64,000 nt of DNA from contig JAVRDV010000018.1 of assembly GCA_033439255.1 (NCBI GenBank), positions 310,001-374,000 of the forward strand. The letters run 5' to 3'. Shown here piece by piece: positions 35,271-46,714 of this stretch. This DNA comes from Hericium rajendrae. Taxonomy: Eukaryota > Basidiomycota > Agaricomycetes > Russulales > Hericiaceae. The first letter of the stretch is position 1. Every line of letters begins with the position of its first letter. A model generated the notes under the pieces. That model did no database searches, had not been told where the DNA came from, and saw nothing but the letters and a program-made list of their open reading frames with translations. The position numbers and the translations under genes were made by a program.

Positions 35271-37021
35271 ATGAGTTCTCTCCAACTCGTCCAAGAGCAG
35301 TTGGATGCTCTTACGCTCAAGGCCTCTTTGTTTGAGAAAGCTGGTAAGGATAGGAAGAAGAGAATGGCCCGCGGGATGGGGAAGAGCCCTTCTGGTAACG
35401 CCTCGTCATCCTCCCATTAATTTCAGCATTAATGTTCTGGCATCGCGCACTGAATAGGTTACAAAGACGAGCTCAGAGAGAAAATCAGGAACCTAGAGGC
35501 CCAATTGAAGGATGACGGAAAAGGTACGCATGCGCTCCTATGTCCGAATTCTCATTATGTTCAACTTCGTATCCGCCGATGGTTCAGAGCAGGAGCGCGA
35601 GGACTTACCCCAGGACAAGTCTTCGGGCGAGCACGAGGATGAGCGCGAGGATGAGCGCGAGGATGAGCCAGAAGACGAGCCTCAGGACGAGGGAGACGGT
35701 GAGCTATGGCATCTCTTAATGGGACCCTGTCTTCGGGTAGATTCTCAAACGTGGTGATACAGGTCTGTCCACCGTGATGTCTATCACGAATTCGTGTTCG
35801 CCGGAGGCTATGGAAACCCGTGCCGATGGACAGAGGCCCGTGTCTCTCTCTCCTGCTGCTCTCGTCAACACATACGGTGAATCAGAAGAAGACGATATTC
35901 AAGTCGAAGACTATGAAGGCCATCCAGTAAGGTTTTTCGTGAATTTATTTAATCCCAAGTTAATATCCATTTTGTCAGGGCGCTTCGGATGATGGTGCTT
36001 CGACGACCGCTTCATCGACCGTAAGAGTCCTGTCTGAAGCTGGTACAAGTAAGGCATCTCCCATAGTTATAAAAATGGTGCTGAGTAGATCGGATTCTAC
36101 AGAGCTACGCAAGAATATCCCTCCAGCCATCCTCGCGGACTTCAAACGGGCCTTCAACATCTGGCGCATCCACCCCAGTGGCAATTCTGTTAGTGAAATC
36201 ACTGATCCGATCAGGAATCTCCACGATACCGTGGTCTTCGTGGGTAACCAGCTGGATATCAGTCTGAGCGATGCGAAGTGGCCGCTCCAGAGCGTCGGCA
36301 CTGGGTTCAACACCACCCAGATTGACGAGGTCCATCGCTGGCTTGAGGGCCCTGGCTATCAAGCAAAGGCAAAATGCTTGAAATTTTGGGATCATCGTGA
36401 ACAGAAGTACCGGGACCTTACCATCCGGGTTGCTAGTGAAGCTCGGTCGCACAGAGATCTGCATATCGGCGTAGTTGAGGCGGGACGGGAGACGGCTCTG
36501 CGCGTCTTTGTCAATCAAGTACGCTCCGCTTTCTCCGGTGCTCAGCGGGCAGACCCTCATAGATCGTTCTCCAGAACCAGAGAACGAAATGCATCTCATG
36601 CACAGATGGTCCTCGCGGAAAATCAGCATCAAAGAAGGCCGCCAGCCAGCGTGGGTCTGGGCAGGGATATCTAGACTGCATGTGTCCTGAAGACACCGCT
36701 CTTTTAGAGCTTTGGCTCCTCAAAACCTCGGCCAAGTACGAGGTACCCACTGGCGATACTGCGCCTGAACTCAAAACAGGCCACCACAAACTAGATTTCC
36801 ATGCTCTCAACCTCCCGTACATTGCAGCGGGTATCAAGGAGGTCTCGGGCCTTGGTGTAGAAGCTCTGTTGCAGTCGAAGTCGCGGCGCCTGGTTGATAC
36901 GCTCGTTTGGTCAGCAGTTCAACTTGGTGGGGAGATGGGGGCAGGCCACAGGGCCGAAGACAAGTACAACAAAGTTATCGAGCAGATTGGGTTGCTGGTT
37001 GCCGGCTTGAATGAGATGTAG
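35271..37021 (+). CDS. Unknown six-exon gene (470 aa) downstream of the minisatellite
   Basis: Exons 35271-35343, 35458-35523, 35588-35698, 35763-35926, 35979-36518 and 36563-37021 total 1413 nt, one open frame with GT/AG introns. Three of the first four exons end in phase 1. The protein starts MSSLQLVQEQLDALTLKASL, a coiled coil to about residue 46. An acidic repeat (EDEREDEREDEPEDEPQDE) and a Ser/Thr-rich linker follow, then a globular region from about 160 (IPPAILADFKRAFNIWRIHP, HRWLEGPGYQAKAKCLKFWD, RVASEARSHRDLHIGVVEAG) and a C-terminal part with CISC, DCMC and LNLPYIAAGIKEVSGLGVEA. I do not recognise the family; it may be element-borne, judging by its position next to the array. The intact frame argues that it is or was recently functional. 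Confidence 0.75.
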
Positions 37022-38400
37022 AGTAAGATATCTTGTCGTTACAATGTTTCGAATATACATTGTTTCCTACGTTGTTACATGCAATGCCCCATCGACAGCG
37101 ATGGCAAATGGTGTTTGGCTTTTGAACACTGCCCACGGACTCGTGCAAGTCGAACTTGTGTGAGATACGGTCGATTTGACGAAGAGGAAGCCCTCAACAT
37201 GGCCCGTTCCTCGTGAACACATATTGATCCGAGTTCCACACGAAATTGACTGAATTGACGTGCAGGAGGTCCAGAAAGACCTAAGTAAATGACCAAAGCT
37301 CGTATTAGTATGTGAAAGTGGTAGGCAACCCGCGGTCCCGGATACCAATGCATACAGTAGACTAGGGCGTCGGGCACGTAATGCAGAAGACAGGGTCCAC
37401 CTAAAAACGGAGACAAGAAACAAGGATGAAGAAAGAGAGACCGAGAGAAGCGAGGAATGATAACATGAGAATGAAATAAACGAGAGAAACGAGAAGCAAG
37501 ACCGGAACGAAACTAGATCGATAAAGGAACCGAAGGTGCAGGGGCTCACATGGTAATCGAGACTGCAGGGAGATGGTAACGCAGAAATCGGCCCGCCGCA
37601 TGCGCGTAAGAAAGCCAGCACACCTGCATGTATCTGCTGCGTAAAAATGAGATCGGTGCGCAGAGATGTTCCCTCCGACCGTTGGCCCGCAGCTGACATC
37701 AGGCTACTACATGCCATGGGGACTGGGTGACCATATCAGGCACGTCGCACGTGTTGAAATCAGCGACCTTGATACCCCTGGCCTTGACGGTACACAGAGA
37801 AACATCAAGCTGATGCGCCCGGTACGAATCTGCACGGATTGAAACTGGCTTCCACTCATGCTTCAATTCACATATAAACATTTGGGCGCCAACTCGTGAG
37901 AGGCCTAGGTTTGAGGTGGCGAGTAGGACCGCTCTTGAGGAAGAACCGCTCTCGGCCAGCCGAGAATGTGTAGACCCGCACCCGCTCCTGTGCAGTCAAT
38001 GCCAATCCACTAACGGGGAGACAAGCGGCGGACCAACGAAGGTCATGCGAGAGTGGCGAAAAGTGGTCCTGGACACGAGGAGATACATATACACATTCTC
38101 CTTTGTTTCAACGGTTGAGCCACTAGATAATAGTGTCCACCACTCGAGGATTAAGCCTACCTCATGCCATAGGCTTTTCGCCGTTTCAAGCTCTGGAAGG
38201 TATGCAACGAGATCTCGCCTAGACGAACAAAGAGAAGAGCTGGAAGAAAGGGCGACATGGGAAAGAGGAAAGTGAACGGCCGGATGCATGCAGACACCAC
38301 GGTGAACGCGAGAGCCTTTGCGAGAGAAACTCGGATTCAGATCCGCCAGCCAGAATTTCTTCCGGTCTCGCTTCTAGTCTCGTCTCGCGAGATCGAAATA
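37022..38400. other. Region without a supported gene
   Basis: A 216-codon minus-strand frame (37067-37717) is mostly Ser/Leu/Phe from an antisense purine-rich tract (37,400-37,500) and has no domain or splice support. Confidence 0.4.
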
Positions 38401-38429
38401 TCATGAACAGAGTTCGCGCATTGGGCTTG

Positions 38430-38600
38430 ACACAGAGCGGCTCAAGGTGCGACTTGCAAGGCTGTTCCCGAAAGCGAATGGTTTTCTCCGAGCATCCCCA
38501 GTGTGCCGCATCCATGTCACGCCGTACAAGTGCTTCCTGCAAGGCTAGTCGCCCCAGGGTTCCACCAGACACAGCGTCGACGCAGCACACAACACTGCCA
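38430..38600. repeat. Diverged third copy of the 39.49-40.16 kb repeat
   Basis: This stretch shares CAAGGCTAG.CGCCCCAGGGTT and ACACAGCGTCGACGC with the two copies at 39,490-40,160, together with the surrounding order of words. It is more diverged than the pair is from each other. Confidence 0.7.
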
Positions 38601-38699
38601 CTAACGCCTGGGATCCCGACTCTGAAAATTGTCCTAGATATAGCGCCGGCAGAGCGTCCTTGGCGTTGACTGTGCGGCGGATCGCCAGAAGATGATAGT

Positions 38700-39480
38700 T
38701 ATATGACACCCTCAGCTCATTGACAAGGCCCACGCTACCTCGCTCTCAAACTGTTCGGGAGTAGCAGCATGCTGACGAAAGCCAGGGATAACGGGCGAGG
38801 ACCATCGCGAGCATGCCACACTTGACGATGGTGCCCTTGGCGTGTGACGGAGGTACAGATGAGACCGAGAATCCCGCGCGGAGGTCAACATCTAGGGAAA
38901 CGCGTCTCGCAGCACCATCGATGGCGAGGGAATCCAGAAGACAAGGACGCGATCCACTTGAGGAATCTCAGCGCGAGTTCGAATGCGCGTCGCACGGGGG
39001 ACACAGCCAAGAGGGGTGAGTAATATGCGCACATGGAGTAGTTGTATACGTGGCTGAGCAGGGCAGGCATCTGCTCAGCCGTGGATAAGGGAGGGAGCGG
39101 ATTCATGACGGACAGGTAGGTGATGTACGGCGAAGAAGACGTCAGACAACCATGCTCGGTAGCGTTAGCGAGGGCAAGCGCGCCGTCCATGGCGGGGCGA
39201 AGCAGCCGTTCCCGCGATAGAAGGAGCGCGTGGTGGAGAAAACGAAGAAGCAGCTGCAGCCGCCGGATAGCGCAGGGGTTCCAAACCAGTTTCGGTGGAC
39301 GATAAGCATAAAATTGAGGCTGCACCAAGCAACAAGGGCGTCGAGCTGGTGTTGAAGAGGCAGTAGAACAGCGTCGTCTAGGCAGACGCGGCAGCTCTCA
39401 TCCCGCGAATAGCCCAGAAGAAATCGACGGAGCGACCAGTAAGGCGAGCGAGATGCAACGCTAGGCACAAGTCGCAGTAT
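38700..39480 (-). CDS. Weak coding candidate, unknown
   Basis: A minus-strand frame at 38885-39328 (LLSRERLLRPAMDGALALAN, PALLSHVYNYSMCAYYSPLL) is open for 147 codons and has a protein-like composition, but I found no supporting splice sites or motif. It lies between repeat copies. Confidence 0.2.
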
Positions 39481-39489
39481 TAGGAGTAT

Positions 39490-40160
39490 TTTGATTTTGT
39501 TGGCTGTGATTCAAACAACAATCAGTCACGATAGCCAGCTAACACAACAACGGACTTTCGTCTAACCTATCTCTGGAGTTCGTGGGAGGAAGATGCGATC
39601 TTGAAAACGACCGATTTTCTTCGACATCCTCGCCAACGCTGTGCCATATACGTCGCGCCGTACAAGGTGCCTCCTGCAAGGCTAGCCGCCCCAGGGTTTC
39701 ACCGAACACAGCGTCGACGCGACACGCTACGGTCGATGACCCTTCTTCGAATCAAGAGCGACGGTAAATGATGTTGGTATTGAAGGCATCGAATGGGCGG
39801 AAGAAGACTGTGGATATGGACGGGGAATGTTTCGATTTCGTTGGCTGTGATTCAAGCAACAATTAGTAAATGGTCACAATAGCCAGCTAACACAACAACG
39901 GACTTTCGTCTAACCTATCTCTGGAGTTCGTGGGAGGAAGATGCGATCTTGAAAGCGACCGATTTTCTTCGACATCCTCGCCAACGCTGTGCCATATACG
40001 TCGCGCCGTACAAGGTGCCTCCTGCAAGGCTAGCCGCCCCAGGGTTTCACCGAACACAGCATCGACGTCACACGCTGCGGTCGACGACCCCTCTTCGAAC
40101 CAAGAGCAACGGTGGGCGACGCCGGTATTGAAGGCATCGAATGGGCGGAAGGAAACCATG
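39490..40160. repeat. Tandem duplication of a ~345-bp unit
   Basis: GTTGGCTGTGATTCAA at 39,499 and 39,842 starts two near-identical blocks, each with GGACTTTCGTCTAACCTATC, GACATCCTCGCCAACGCTGT and CCCAGGGTTTCACCGAACAC. On the minus strand each copy encodes a similar peptide (FGETLGRLALQEAPCTARRI). A repeated coding exon is possible, but no full gene can be built. Confidence 0.85.
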
Positions 40161-40388
40161 TAGACACGCGCTTACGATCACCGCCTTACGTGGGAAAAAA
40201 CGGGCGCACGCCGGCTCATGTGCCGCCTGCTGCATCTACACGCCCGCCGCCGCCCGATTGCTCCCCATGAACGTATATTACCTCCACGACTAGTATACCT
40301 TGAGTATACCCGCACATACCTGTTCGCACCGAGGACCACCTGTTTCCCTGTTCGCTTAAGCTTCTACTAGTTTCTCTCCCTGACAGAG

Positions 40389-40830
40389 ATGAATGCCAGC
40401 AGATCGGTTTCGAGTGCGCTGCGAACGCACTTGAACCAGCATATTGGGACGGCAGCGAGGAAATCCCAGAGTCACATATCTACCATGTACATACCTTGTT
40501 TTTCGCATTCTCGCTCCCCTGAAAACTGCCTGAATTTGATTTATACAGAGCTCAAATATGTAAATGATCTCATCAACTCGTCGCTGTATCTTCGTAGAAC
40601 ACGCATCTAATGCGGAGTTCGCTGCGTTCTGCCTGCCGATATCATGCCGCTACGCGATATCAGCATAACGCGTCCTTATACGGATTTCTGGATGGTCTCC
40701 AAGACTGCGAGACTGACTCTGCCGAAAGAGACGACGTGTACACCTTATTTGCAAATTTGCAGCGGTTACTAGTCACTCAACATTATGGAAGACAACGTAG
40801 GCTCCAACTTCCAACGCGCGGCGGACAGTC
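40389..40830 (+). CDS. Possible small gene or fragment, unknown
   Basis: An ATG at 40389 opens MNASRSVSSALRTHLNQHIG, which reaches a possible donor (CATGTACATA) followed by an acceptor TTATACAG. Downstream, the frame ending at 40830 reads RPYTDFWMVSKTARLTLPKE then TTCTPYLQICSGY. Both parts look like protein, but the joining frame contains a TAA near 40,610 and the splice phases do not agree. A broken gene or a missed intron are both possible. Confidence 0.3.
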
Positions 40831-41416
40831 TTGTAGGCGGTCAGGTCTCTGCAATATTCGCTATCTATCCCAATCTTAGCTAGGCTTTCCAACGGCGACA
40901 GACTGATCCCATGGAATCCGTCCTGGTAACTTCATCACGCAGCATCCCCGCCTGTTGTACCTCTCACAGTTTCAGCGACGAGCGGCTTTCATTTGAAAGT
41001 TGCGAATATGGAAGTTGAAGGTAGCACATCTGTGCCTGGCTGCCCTGTACGTTCCCGCTATGTTCGTCATTGGGACCGCTGCGGAATATATCTTTCTTTC
41101 TTTCTTCCTTCCTTCCTAAACAAGCAAACCCGGTGTTCTTCTGTTACGCTGTTATAGAATTCAACGAACTGCCCTTAACGCACCTGAGCGGCGACTGTGG
41201 ACTCGCAAATGCTTATCATGGATGTCATCCGGCAAGCCATGAGGTTCCAGAAAGCCCGCATTCATAGACGGTAGATGATCTACTACTTCTGGCTAAGGCA
41301 TCTACGCTCAGCCGTATATATGTAGGGTATCTACTGTCGCCTATCAGGCTCTGGTTCCACTGTACCTCCCCCTCGAGTCTCCCCTCTTAGGACACCACGT
41401 CGTCCTCGTTATTTAC

Positions 41417-42250
41417 ATGTCTTCGGTGTCTCGTTCCTCTTCTGCTGTTCGTGCCGCAGAGGAGGATGACGACCGGCAGGAGAATATACTGCTGCATGCT
41501 CACCGTGTCTTAGGTAGGTAACTGTCGTCTTTGAAAGTCGTTTCTAATGAATATAACACAATCGCAACGACCGTATAGGAAACTGGATTTTCACCTTTTT
41601 CTTATGCGACTGTTACAACGGCTTCAGATGCCACCACGTCGTTTCGCATGAAGAAGCCTTGGCCTTTCGACAACCTGAAAAAGTTGTCACCTGGCCCTCT
41701 TTCCTCAGCCGCCAGCCGCTGGGTATTGTTCTTAGGCGGAGAATTGAGTTCGTGCATAGCACAGAGACGAGCTGCCTGCTGAAAGGTGGGCTAGCATACA
41801 CGTGCTCATCCAATAATTGACCCCATTCCTGAACCAGATATCCAACGGGCGCAGGAGTCGTATCACCTAAAGTCCACCGAGCTCCTAGGTTCCCGGCTGA
41901 CATTCATGCCGGTGGAGGAGTATGCGATTTTCTTCGAAGAAGCTATAGACGGCCTCAGGAAGAGCGGCCTGATTATGCCCAGCAAAGTGTACCATGAGGG
42001 AGACGGGCACGGCGTGGAACATATCAACACCTGGTGCACTGTCGCGCCTTGTGAAGAACACGGCTGGGTGGAGGATCCCCCTCTGAACTATGCGGCTAAC
42101 GCCCCACTCCTCAAGAATAGAGACACAGAAGGTCACTTGCTTGTACCGGTCCTCGTTCGGCCGGCCAGCGGCTCCTGGAAAGAGGTAGAAGAAATCGCGG
42201 AGCTGGACATTGTGCATCCGATGGAGGGCAAGCTGAAATGGGGTATATAA
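41417..42250 (+). CDS. Unknown three-exon gene (238 aa)
   Basis: Exons 41417-41513, 41579-41785 and 41838-42250 total 717 nt; both introns are GT/AG and in phase 1. The protein starts MSSVSRSSSAVRAAEEDDDR. Exon 2 is rich in Cys/His and aromatic residues (NWIFTFFLCDCYNGFRCHHV), and the C-terminal domain contains MPVEEYAIFFEEAIDGLRKS, HEGDGHGVEHINTWCTVAP and HLLVPVLVRPASGSWKEVEE. There is no signal peptide, and the hydrophobic patch in exon 2 is too short for a sure membrane span. I do not recognise it. The clean frame suggests a real, possibly host, gene. The stop (GGTATATAA) ends at 42250. Confidence 0.7.
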
Positions 42251-42950
42251 ATGCACTTCAGAGATTGTATCTTGCCTTGTTACCGTATCGGATTCTGTGA
42301 TTTTTGGTCAAGGAGCTCCGAACGCGATGAATTTGAAATCGCCTACTAACAATCCTCTGAGTTAGGGGTGGCCAGGACTTCATCTTGGGTTCTACAGAGC
42401 ATAAGACCAGGTCAAGTGTTCTCGACGTGAGTAAAAACATCTATGCTCTTGCTCGGTTTAGAATCTTGGATCCAGGAGCACCTCCTTGCAGCCGTCCATG
42501 ACTACCGTCTTTCGGGAGCTATGAGATTGCCGGGACTGAGCTTTTGCCTCACGTTTTGGGAGAATACTTCCAGCGGAAGAGCTAAGGCAAAACGGCACCT
42601 TCCCTGAAGGAGGCAACCGGACAACCAAAGTGGACTTGCGGGCGCATCACAAGGGACCACGACTGATACAAACAGGCGAACGACAAAATAGAAAGGTTTA
42701 CATGATAATCGCAGCGGAGGCACGAGGCGCGGCAGCATTTTGAGCAAAGCATAACAAGTATTTGATATCATCAAGTAATACCTTGGATAACACGGATAAA
42801 AATTAAAAGCAAATAAACACGTTCATCAACATGCGGCGAACAGATGCTGTATAGATATAGGCTATTCAGAGCGACATGAAGGGCGAGAGCTGAGAAAGCA
42901 CGCAAACAAGGTCTAGGATCAAAATTGAATGCTGTGGTATTTACCATTGC
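42251..42950. other. Region without a supported gene
   Basis: Only short frames are present. Positions 42,860-42,950 probably hold the 3' untranslated region of the minus-strand cyclin gene. Confidence 0.4.
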
Positions 42951-42953
42951 CAT

Positions 42954-44048
42954 TCACCAAACCGCCACTACCGGGAAGGCGAACTGTCGGTACCCAATTT
43001 TCGACCGCTTCGAACAACAAGACGCGTCCGATGAGCATGAGATGACAGTGGGCATTCCAACTTCAACGAGCTGGACAAATGATGCCGAGGAAGGTCTTCC
43101 GGCGATGCTGTTGTTGTATGGAGGGGTGGTAAGGGTGTGCATAGGATAGTTTGAGCTGTTCTGTTCGGCGTTGCGCCGCGTTGTCGTCCATGTCGTTAAT
43201 GCAGGCCATTCCCCGAGTGAGCCTGTGAAAAACGGCGTCCAGAACCCTGACCTGGCCTCGGCATATGGAACGGGACTGCTCCTATTAAAAATTTGACTAG
43301 ACCCCTGCGGATGCACGTAACGACCGTCGCCGAAGGATGATTTGGAAGTCGGGATGTCCATATGATAGTTGGAAAATGGAGCAGGCATGGATAGGGTGAA
43401 GTGTAGTTGGGGGGCACCAAAGTCTCGACGGATCTCTGCCTCGAAACTGTGCAACGTGGACGCATCGATGTTGAGCTGCCAATCAAGGTAGTGGCACAGC
43501 TTCCGCTCCATCCTATTGATCTCGAACAAGCTGAATATCCCTTTCGCGATGATGCACCAGGACCTGTTTGAGTAGGTGTCGTCGGAGATGACCTTAGCTG
43601 CCACCATGAGAGAAGCGATAAATAAACGGTGGCTTGCCCAGCCCTTCGCCAGTGGAAACCGAGCATGCAATCGCCGGAGAAAATGCATAGCTGCAAATGT
43701 GACAGATGAATGAAGTTGTGTTCGATGGAGGGCATAAGCGATGAAATGGTCCAGCCGAGGAATTGGCAGCCAGGCTGAGTGCAGCAGGGTTGTTTCTGCA
43801 TCTGGACATGCGAAAAGGTGGATAATGAATCGAGAACATAGGGTTGATATATGTTCGTGGCCATGGTAAGGGCCGGCGGTCGATGATTCCTAGAATATAC
43901 AGGCGGCATTTGAGAAAAATGCAGAAGTGTATATCGCCATCGTGCGCACCTTGGAAAATCGTGGGAGCTCCCATGGTAGAACCTCCTGCTTCTCTGGAGA
44001 AAGCCAATTATGGCGGTAGATGATAACTGGGCTGCTTATGCTGTCCAT
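42954..44048 (-). CDS. Pcl/Pho80-type cyclin (344 aa)
   Basis: Two exons (44048-43950, 43889-42954; 60-bp GT/AG intron) give 345 codons including the stop. Cyclins of this fungal class bind a Pho85-like cyclin-dependent kinase and steer it to cell-cycle or nutrient targets. After a 33-residue lead (MDSISSPVIIYRHNWLSPEK) the cyclin box spans about residues 45-165: CSRFIIHLFACP, LDHFIAYALHRTQLHSSVTF, AAMHFLRRLHARFPLAKG, HRLFIASLMVAAKVISDDTY, WCIIAKGIFSLFEINRMERK and LCHYLDWQLNID. The Lys of VAAK and the acidic residues of INRMERK match positions usual in the family. The C-terminal 180 residues are Ser/Pro-rich and look disordered. It is probably a host gene, distinct in composition from the surrounding repeats. 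Confidence 0.92.
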
Positions 44049-45540
44049 GGAATGAAAAGCCGTTGGTAAAGGCTGGAAAAAGAGAGTCGAGCAGCAATTG
44101 AAATGCTAGAAAAATGTGCTTGGCAGCCGACGCAAGTGAAAAGGGCCCTATCCAGAAGAGCTGCGCCCTCGGGATCCAAATGCTCATGCCTGGCGATCAC
44201 TAGTGGATCACCGGTGGATCACCGTGTCTAGGGATCTGCTGGAAGCCAGAAGACTGCTCCCGGAAAGCGACATACGCGTCATTCAGAAGTCTGATTACAA
44301 AAACTGATGCATCAGTAAATCTACTTTCAGAACCGCGATGCCAGGTTTCTTACAGAGGGTGGTGTATCGGTAGAAGTAATAACCAGGTGAGTTCGCGTAT
44401 GTCCTCACACATATCAGCCGGACCAGCCTGGCGGAGTCGGGATACGTCAAACCAACACCTCGGCGCAAGGTAATAGTAGCCAAGTAGTCGACCGATAGCA
44501 GAGTTAAAATGAAGACCCATGTAGTCGGGGCCGGAGTAGCTCAGGCCAGGAGACAGACGATCCTGAGGTACGAAGCGTTGAGTCCTGTCTACTCTGCCTC
44601 TGGGAGACTAAGGCCAGGGTCAGACTAGTGAATCCATAGCCGGCCCTCTTACCCGCTTGTTCACGCGCGTTAGCGCTGCCGCATTTGACGATTGTCACAC
44701 CCAGTATGAAACACAAAACAAAGCTCGTATCGAGGATAAATTTGACCATGATACATGCATTTACTTATATTAAATGATAAGGCGAGAAAATGAATATGAA
44801 TGCAGCATGGGCCCCGGCCTCTTCATTAGCGCTCAGCCCCCGCCCATCCATCGGTCGGTACGTTGTAACAGAACTAGGATGCATCCTTATGATTCATTGA
44901 CTACTCTAGTTACATGCTGACACGTGTTCTACTCCGATCACTGCCTTGGAAAATCCAGTAATTCCGAAATGTACCAGAGTCAATGAGCCCGATGAAGGCC
45001 TTACGTTCGGAAAAACTGGTATTGTTACAGAAGCCACAGCTATGGAAAAACCAAGTCCAAGAGAAGCTGTCAATCCTACGCAGTATCCCATAGAACGTTT
45101 TGTGAGCAACTGAGATTAGTCGCAATGCCACGCCCGCCAAAAGAACCATAAATGCATTATACTCGTCATAAGCCAACGCAAGGCGATAGACAAGAGCTGG
45201 GGCACGGAAATAGCTGCAGGGCAGTATGGAGAGGTGGACATGACTGATGAAGGTATGATATATGGAGAGATCCAGCCACGCGAAGTAGTCAGATTACGCA
45301 CGCATTCCGCGGAGCGCAAGACAGGCGCTGAAAGCGGTTGGCGGGCGATGGGCAGAGGCGGGACGAGAAGCACGTGGTCGTGAGTGACAAGCTTTGTGGC
45401 CGTGAGGCCAGCGGGAACGAGCTCGGTGATGTCAGAGGCGGCAGCGAGAATGTGCTCAGCGCCATGAACGACAATGGCGACAGCATGACCTGTCCCGCGC
45501 TAGACGAGAGTCAAGCCAGCGTGGCATAGCTAAAGACCTC
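44049..45540. other. Region with only weak coding signals
   Basis: A minus-strand frame at 44504-44749 starts MVKFILDTSFVLCFILGVTI, which could be a signal peptide, but I could not extend it into a recognisable secreted protein. Frames at 44906-45373 (minus) show no motif. Near 44,200 there is a short repeat GGATCACCGG / GGATCACCGT. Confidence 0.3.
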
Positions 45541-46640
45541 AGAGCCAGACAAGGGGCACAGTGTAGCGTACGACTCAGGAGGGGCAAGCCAACACAGGGC
45601 AGACAGCCAGACCCCTGAGGGGACGACGAGCGCATTGTGCCATACTATGGCAGTAGAATTTGATAACGTGAGTCACGCGCAAGATATTGCTAAGCGATTG
45701 GACGTCGGCAGCAGCAGCATGAGCGCACGCTGAGGCCCCAGCGACAATCGATGATGGCTCCGTGATCACCAGCGATTTCATAGCCAGAGTAGAGGACTGC
45801 ACGGCATCGAGGGGGCGGCGAGAGAACGTGTGCAGTATAACTTGAACCTGCTCGCATTCTGTGGCCCCGACAACAGTGAACACTTCGAAGCGTCGAGGAC
45901 GGTGGTGAGAACGCACTCTGCGGTCAGGCATAGCAGAAGGCAGCGGCGAGACAAGGTCGACGACGAGCACGGTATAACTTGAACCGGCTCGCGCTCTGTG
46001 GCGTCAACGACAGCGACGCGGGCGAAAGCTGTCAGCGGCGAAAATACAACATACTGCGAGATGACGAGCTTGGTGTAACTAGAACCTGCTTGTCGCCTGC
46101 TCGAAGGCGCGAAAACTAGTGCATGCTGGTGACGCTAGTGTACCGAGGTATACGGCATCCAGCGTGCAACGACGAGTTTGGTGCCCGTTATCGAAGCACG
46201 GGCCTCACACTGACAAACTCTGCGGCCTTGACGGCGAGAGCAGGCTCTGCGATCAGGCGTGCCAGAAGGTGGCAAAGAAACGACGAGGACGGTACACTTT
46301 AGACCGACAAATCATCTGCAGCGCCAACGACAGCGAGCGAAGAAGATAGCTCGAGACAGCGTTACTGCGTGCGCAGGAGCATCAGCATGCCAGAAGACAG
46401 TGGCGAGACGACGAGGACGGTATATCATTTACCAACATGTCGTCTGCGGCGCCAACGACAGCGGTGGTGTCTCGACGTCGGCCTAACGCATGATACTACT
46501 GTGCGCCGACCACGCGGCTGTCCCGAAGAATGAGGAAAGGGAGCATGGGGGCATCGAGCGCGGCGTCGAAGGCGACGACAAGAGTAAATTCTGCGGCCTT
46601 GATGGCGGCGGGAGTGGGCTCTACGAATTCTCAAGCTGCA
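45540..46640. repeat. Diverged tandem repeats, about 85-110 bp
   Basis: Words GGCGACAC..., GACGACGAGCACGGTATAAC, GACGACGAGGACGGTA and CAACGACAGCG recur roughly every 100 bp with TGCGGC / TGTGGC between them. On the minus strand part of it reads as a repeated Ala/Val-rich peptide (ASACAHAAAADVQSL). An old minisatellite or a decayed repeat-protein gene are both possible. Confidence 0.55.
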
Positions 46641-46714
46641 TACATGCATGTAGATTTCTACAACGCGGGAGCGCTTCACAGGCTGCATAAAAAGGCGGCG
46701 GGCTGGGGAGCTTC

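Noticed and set aside
37067-37717. Minus-strand Ser/Leu/Phe-rich frame, possible membrane protein
   Set aside because: It comes from an antisense purine-rich tract; no splice sites, motif or coherent hydrophobic segments.
44504-44749. Secreted protein with signal peptide
   Set aside because: Only the first 25 residues fit; the remainder has no recognisable domain or continuing exon.
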